Positions 31,837-35,499 of a DNA stretch of 35,499 bases are shown here, one piece after another. Position numbers and translations under genes: made by a program. A model generated the notes under the pieces. It saw only the letters and a list, made by a program, of their open reading frames with translations. It made no database searches and was not told the origin of the DNA. Where the stretch lies: the NCBI GenBank assembly GCA_036660175.1, contig JAVXBD010000007.1, positions 1 through 35,499 on the forward strand. Reading direction: 5' to 3'. This DNA comes from Christensenella sp036660175. GTDB taxonomy: Bacteria; Bacillota; Clostridia; Christensenellales; Christensenellaceae. Position 1 is the stretch's first letter; the number at the start of each line of letters is the position of its first letter.

Positions 31837-32346
31837 TTACACACCTTTTGCAAATTCAACAAGTGGAGAAGCACTTTGTACATTGACAAAATCACGGCTC
31901 TTTCCTGCCTGCTCCATACCCTCTTTTTTACGCAGCATCTTGTTTGCTGCTTTCATCATCATGGCATGAACCCCCGAAAGTTTGGCATAATCAATGCTTC
32001 CTAATAAATGATAGATTTTGATGCTTTCTCTCATCTCTTTTGTAAAATTGCGTTTTTCTACCTCATCATAAGTATCCTTTGCCTCAATTGGTGTCAGCCC
32101 AACCGTGAAAACAATCAATTTCTTATTTTTGATTGTTTGAAAGTTCTTGGTCATGATTTTAACACCTTTGATACCGCCTGCATAAATTCCACCGCCATAA
32201 ATAATCGTATCGTATTTCGATAAATCTTTTTCTTTTTTCGCCTCTTTTTCCTCTTTAAGCTCACACGAAAGCTGCTGTGCAATCCACTGTGCATATTGCT
32301 TTGTCGCACCATATTCCGACTTGTAAATCACAATTGTACTGCTCAT
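31837..32346 (-). CDS. Flavodoxin-domain protein
   Basis: The 169-residue product has a flavodoxin fold: IVIYKSEYGATKQYAQWIAQ at the N terminus is the FMN phosphate-binding loop, and YDTIIYGGGIYAGGIKGVK and KLIVFTVGLTP are later strand-loop elements. It resembles the flavodoxin-like proteins related to HemG menaquinone-dependent protoporphyrinogen oxidase, but its role here is unclear. The start at 32346 is decided by AAGGAGGAAT just before it; a longer frame of 202 residues reads through that site. It is convergent with murC and lies 135 bp after cysK on the same strand, so it may be read through from there. Confidence 0.85.
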   Translation of the reverse strand: MSSTIVIYKSEYGATKQYAQWIAQQLSCELKEEKEAKKEKDLSKYDTIIYGGGIYAGGIKGVKIMTKNFQTIKNKKLIVFTVGLTPIEAKDTYDEVEKRNFTKEMRESIKIYHLLGSIDYAKLSGVHAMMMKAANKMLRKKEGMEQAGKSRDFVNVQSASPLVEFAKGV

Positions 32347-32481
32347 TTTTTGATTCCTCCTTGCCATATTGATTTCATACAACTTAAGATTTTCGTAATT
32401 CTTCTGTTTTTCATTCAAAAAAAGCCATCTCCTTGATTTCCTCAAAAATCAGAACACAGCTTTTTACAAACTAAAAAGGCT

Positions 32482-33393
32482 TTATTTTTCTGCAAATAAA
32501 TCAGTCGACAAATACCGTTCTCCCGTATCTGGCAGTATCACCACAATTTTTTTCTCAATATTTTCTGGTCTTTTTGCAATTTGCATTGCCGCATAAAGTG
32601 CCGCTCCTGAAGAAACACCGCACAAAACGCCCTCTTTTTTGGCAAGCAGTTTTGCTGCGCTGTATGCTTCTTCTGCATTTACTCTAAAAACTTCATCAAT
32701 TATATCACGATTTAAAAGTTTTGGAATAAACCCTGCACCAATCCCTTGAATCTTATGCGGTGCAGGCTTTCCACCCGATAAAACAGGGCTTTCTTCTGGC
32801 TCTACCGCAACAATCTGGCAATCTGCTCTTTTTGCTTTAAATACTTCACCACAGCCCGTAATCGTTCCGCCTGTACCCACACCCGCAACAAAAATATCAA
32901 CATCTCCCACAATATCACGTAAGATTTCGGGAGCTGTCGTTTCTCTGTGTGCCTGTGCATTCGCATCGTTTTCAAACTGATTTGGCATATATCCATTGTT
33001 TTGTTTGCAAATCTCTGCCGCCTTGTTAATTGCGCCCCTCATACCCTCTTTTGCAGGTGTCAGTACAAGCTCTGCGCCCAGTGCTGCAAGCAAGTTTCTT
33101 CGTTCAATGCTCATAGATTCAGGCATTGTCAAAATCAGCCGCAACCCCATACATGTGCAAATATAGGCAAGTGCAATCCCTGTATTTCCGCTTGTGGGTT
33201 CTACAATCACAGTGTACTTTCCCACCAGCCCTTTATCAATTCCGTCTTTCATCATATAATAGGCTGCCCGATCTTTGATGCTTCCCTGCGGATTGAAATA
33301 TTCAAGCTTTGCCCAAATACTATGGTGAATGTTGTTTAGCTGTAACAACGGTGTGTTACCGATTAAATCCGTTAATTTTTGTGCAATTTTCAT
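32482..33393 (-). CDS. cysK: Cysteine synthase (O-acetylserine sulfhydrylase)
   Basis: CysK makes cysteine from O-acetylserine and sulfide with PLP. The 303-residue product is of normal length. The PLP lysine is Lys40 in the segment NPQGSIKDRAAYYM. EPTSGNTGIALAY is the substrate loop and GTGGTITG the phosphate-binding loop. The ATG follows a TAGGAGCG box. It lies 53 bp after metA, with cysE divergent nearby, so sulfur amino-acid synthesis genes are grouped. A few CysK relatives also use O-acetylhomoserine, which would suit the adjacent MetA; the sequence does not decide this. Confidence 0.94.
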   Translation of the reverse strand: MKIAQKLTDLIGNTPLLQLNNIHHSIWAKLEYFNPQGSIKDRAAYYMMKDGIDKGLVGKYTVIVEPTSGNTGIALAYICTCMGLRLILTMPESMSIERRNLLAALGAELVLTPAKEGMRGAINKAAEICKQNNGYMPNQFENDANAQAHRETTAPEILRDIVGDVDIFVAGVGTGGTITGCGEVFKAKRADCQIVAVEPEESPVLSGGKPAPHKIQGIGAGFIPKLLNRDIIDEVFRVNAEEAYSAAKLLAKKEGVLCGVSSGAALYAAMQIAKRPENIEKKIVVILPDTGERYLSTDLFAEK

Positions 33394-33446
33394 AAAGCGC
33401 TCCTATTCTGCCGCTTTTTAGGCAGCTTTCATCTTATATCGTTCTT

Positions 33447-34373
33447 TTATTCTTCGTTTCGTATGGATTCTAAATCATACGGCGTTTCTTGGTATACATA
33501 ATAGTTGAGCCAGTTGTTAAACAGTAAATTTGCGTGCGCCCGCCACCGCACAATCGGCGGTTTTTCTGGATTGTTATCCGTAAAATAATTTTTTGGCATA
33601 GCCATATCCAGTCCTTTTGAAAGATCCCTGATATATTCTGCTTTTAGTGTGTTTGGATCATATTCTGGATGTCCCGTCACGAAAATCTGCCTGCCTTTTT
33701 TACCCGATACAATATATAACCCGTCCTCGCCAAATTCACATAGAATATCCAGTTCGCTGTGCTGTAATACATCTGCTTTTTTCACATATGTATGCCGAGA
33801 ATGCGGCGCCCAAAAGACATCATCAAATCCTCTCAGCAGTGCTTTATTATCATCGGTTCGTTTATGCAAAAACACCCCCGAAAGCTTGTTTTCAAGCGGA
33901 TATTTTGGAACACCATAATGATAATACAAGCCCGCCTGTGCCGCCCAGCAAATATGCAAAGTCGAGTAAACGTTGCGTCTGCTCCACTCCATAATCTTTT
34001 TCAGTTCTTCCCAGTAAGTCACTTGTTCAAAGGGAATCTGCTCCACAGGTGCACCCGTAATAATCAATCCATCAAATTTTTGGTCTTTGACATCGTCAAA
34101 TGTTTGATAAAAAGTATTAAGATACTCTATTGATGTATTCTTAGAAATGTGCGTTGCAGGGTGCAGCAGTACCACTTCCACCTGCAAAGGTGAGTTTGCC
34201 AAAAGGCGCATCAGCTGTGTTTCCGTCTGCTCTTTTGTAGGCATAATATTAAGAACCGCAATGCGAAGCGGACGAATATCCTGCTTTTCTGCAATTTCAA
34301 AGGGCATTGTAAATATGCCCTCCTGTGCCAAAGTTCTTGCTGCTGGCAGGTTACTGTTAATATTGATTGGCAT
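33447..34373 (-). CDS. metA: Homoserine O-acetyltransferase (MetA family)
   Basis: The MetA family acylates homoserine for methionine synthesis. The 308-residue product shows the catalytic Cys142 in LHICWAAQAG and the His-Glu pair in VTGHPEYD. Residue 111, in TGAPVEQIPF, is Glu. In this family Glu111 (as in Bacillus cereus) selects acetyl-CoA, whereas Gly111 (as in Escherichia coli) selects succinyl-CoA, so this enzyme probably makes O-acetylhomoserine. The start at 34373, with GGAAAGGGG upstream, gives the family N terminus MPININ and normal length. It is followed by cysK and is divergent from cysE. Confidence 0.94.
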   Translation of the reverse strand: MPININSNLPAARTLAQEGIFTMPFEIAEKQDIRPLRIAVLNIMPTKEQTETQLMRLLANSPLQVEVVLLHPATHISKNTSIEYLNTFYQTFDDVKDQKFDGLIITGAPVEQIPFEQVTYWEELKKIMEWSRRNVYSTLHICWAAQAGLYYHYGVPKYPLENKLSGVFLHKRTDDNKALLRGFDDVFWAPHSRHTYVKKADVLQHSELDILCEFGEDGLYIVSGKKGRQIFVTGHPEYDPNTLKAEYIRDLSKGLDMAMPKNYFTDNNPEKPPIVRWRAHANLLFNNWLNYYVYQETPYDLESIRNEE

Positions 34374-34407
34374 ATTTTTTACCCCTTTCCTCAAATAATA
34401 GTTTCAT

Positions 34408-34436
34408 TTGACGTTTATTATACTTTATTATAGAAT
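34408..34436 (+). promoter_or_regulatory. Promoter of cysE
   Basis: TTGACG (34408-34413) and TAGAAT (34431-34436) are spaced by 17 bp, about 65 bases before the cysE start. The same AT-rich gap must also hold the metA promoter on the other strand; TATAAT boxes are visible there but no convincing -35 partner. No T-box or SAM riboswitch is seen; the gap is too short for one. Confidence 0.6.
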
Positions 34437-34501
34437 AGAAGTATACTTTTTATTAGATATTTTCTTAAAAAAAGTAATGAAAAACGATTTGGAGTAAACA
34501 T

Positions 34502-35410
34502 ATGCTAAAAGAATGGGGCAAAAACAAAGTACCCGAAATTGCAAAAAAAATTGTTGAAATAAATAATCACAACATCACTGGTGAAACCATCAGCGGTTTT
34601 GGTATGAAGAAAAAAGTTTCCGCACTCATTGATTTGATACGCAGTGCCATGTTTCCTAATATTTATGATGTAAAAACACTCAGATCAGATAATTTAGAGG
34701 CCACCATTGCACAACGATTAAACGAGGCTGCCATCTTGCTTGACTGCATCATTTCAGAAGTTTTGGTCAATCAATGTCATTTAGAAAAACGTATGCGTAC
34801 AGAGTGCGATAAGTGCAGGTTAGCCGCACAAAAAATCACCATGAAGTTTATGGAAAATCTGCCAAATATTGCGTACATCTTAAACACCGATATTGAAGCA
34901 GCATATTGCGGAGATCCTGCGTGTATTTCTAATGAAGAAATTTTGCTTTCTTATCCTGGATTTGAGGCAGTCAGTATCTTTCGTTTGGCACATGAGCTAT
35001 ACAAAATGGATATTCCTCTTTTACCACGCATCATGACAGAACAGGCGCATAGCCAAACAGGAATCGACATACACCCTGGTGCTACCATTGGAGAATACTT
35101 TTTTATCGACCACGGCACTGGTGTTGTTATAGGTGAAACCTGCACCATTGGCAAACACGTAAAGATTTATCAAGGCGTTACACTGGGTGCAAAAAGCTTT
35201 GAGCTGGACGAAAAAGGGCATCCCGTTAAAGGTGTCAAGCGTCATCCAGATATTGAGGACTATGTCATCATTTATTCAGGCGCAACCATATTAGGCGGAG
35301 ATACCATAATCGGAAAATGCAGCGTAATCGGCGGCAATGTATGGCTTACAAATTCAATAGAGCCGCATTCAACCGTATACAATTCCAGTCCGTCCCCTAT
35401 TATTAAATAA
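34502..35410 (+). CDS. cysE: Serine O-acetyltransferase
   Basis: CysE makes O-acetylserine, the substrate of CysK. The 302-residue product is a long form with about 180 residues of helical N-terminal region (GFGMKKKVSALIDLIRSAMF and onward), then a left-handed beta-helix with GIDIHPGATIGEYFFIDHGT; the catalytic His is about residue 204. VIGETCTIGKHVKIYQGVTL and GVKRHPDIEDYVIIYSGATI follow. The long N terminus is seen in a subset of bacterial serine acetyltransferases. The ATG follows a GGAG box. It is divergent from metA-cysK, which supplies the partner enzyme. I saw no terminator after it. Confidence 0.95.
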   Translation: MLKEWGKNKVPEIAKKIVEINNHNITGETISGFGMKKKVSALIDLIRSAMFPNIYDVKTLRSDNLEATIAQRLNEAAILLDCIISEVLVNQCHLEKRMRTECDKCRLAAQKITMKFMENLPNIAYILNTDIEAAYCGDPACISNEEILLSYPGFEAVSIFRLAHELYKMDIPLLPRIMTEQAHSQTGIDIHPGATIGEYFFIDHGTGVVIGETCTIGKHVKIYQGVTLGAKSFELDEKGHPVKGVKRHPDIEDYVIIYSGATILGGDTIIGKCSVIGGNVWLTNSIEPHSTVYNSSPSPIIK

Positions 35411-35499
35411 AGTTAAGGTGACGCTTAGCCGTAGCTAAGGCGAGCGAGGATAACACAGCAGTGCGGGCAAGCGGCAAGCGAGAAACGTGTGGATTGCAC
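35411..35499. other. GC-rich segment with hairpin at the right edge
   Basis: The last 89 bases are much richer in G and C than the rest of the window and hold no recognisable gene. CGCTTAGC (35422-35429) can pair with GCTAAGGCG (35434-35442) through eight base pairs and one bulge, with a CGTA loop. GCGAG and CAAGCG words recur in it. It could be the start of a dispersed repeat or a transferred element that continues beyond the window. Confidence 0.4.

Noticed and set aside
32343..32414. 23-codon frame whose TGA overlaps the flavodoxin ATG, similar to the spoVG case
   Set aside because: The nearest AAGGAG box is about 14 bases from its ATG, and its last codons simply read through the flavodoxin ribosome binding site; support is too weak.
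34374..34501. Possible SAM riboswitch or T-box in front of metA or cysE
   Set aside because: The divergent gap is only 128 bases, extremely AT-rich, and shows no conserved core of either element.
1..35499. CRISPR arrays, insertion sequences, integrases, toxin-antitoxin or defence genes
   Set aside because: Both strands were read for repeated units, transposase motifs and known defence families; none was found.

Overview
The window is a chromosomal segment of an AT-rich Gram-positive bacterium, most likely a member of the Clostridia (Bacillota). The evidence is the gene set: PurR-type regulator, SpoVG, YabM/SpoVB-type flippase, YabN-type MazG, RqcP/YabO, YacL-type PIN/TRAM protein, L7Ae-like K-turn protein and a PrsA/SurA-like lipoprotein. 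Strong AAGGAGG-like ribosome binding sites, TTG starts and consensus TTGACA/TATAAT promoters agree with this. I cannot name a family or genus.

Layout. Bases 1-30268 read almost entirely on the minus strand, so in transcription order the block runs right to left: purR, spoVG, glmU, pth, mfd, a SurA/PrsA-like lipoprotein, a SpoVB/MurJ-like flippase, mazG, hup, rqcP, fused ispDF, an anchored propeller-like protein, radA, yacL, rpoB, rpoC, a zinc-ribbon membrane protein, the L7Ae-like gene, rpsL, rpsG, fusA and the start of tuf (cut by the left edge). Two segments that are separate in Bacillus subtilis, the purR-to-yabO region and the radA/yacL/ispDF plus rpoBC-str region, are joined here. rplKAJL is not in front of rpoB, no disA lies beside radA, no spoVT beside mfd and no yabP/yabQ/divIC after rqcP.

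The plus-strand murC diverges from purR and ends at a bidirectional terminator facing a small flavodoxin gene. The right end is a sulfur amino-acid group: metA and cysK on the minus strand and a divergent serine acetyltransferase gene (cysE) on the plus strand. After cysE the last 90 bases change sharply in composition and contain a compact hairpin.

How the genes work together: transcription (RpoB, RpoC, Mfd) and translation (S12, S7, EF-G, EF-Tu, L7Ae-like protein, Pth, RqcP) dominate. Around them are peptidoglycan supply (GlmU, MurC, flippase), isoprenoid synthesis (IspDF), genome upkeep (RadA, HU, MazG) and cysteine/methionine synthesis. Promoters with near-consensus boxes and 17-18 bp spacing were located by eye for rpoB, the L7Ae-rpsL group, rqcP, hup, the flippase, the lipoprotein, glmU, murC and cysE. 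Intrinsic terminators were found after yacL, hup, the lipoprotein gene, spoVG and murC. No tRNA, rRNA, CRISPR array, insertion sequence or known riboswitch was recognised. Most of the window is ordinary housekeeping DNA. The least explained parts are two uncharacterised membrane proteins inside core operons, long structured leaders in the str operon, a possible 28-codon ORF coupled to spoVG, an 84-residue acidic tail on RpoB, and the anomalous right end.
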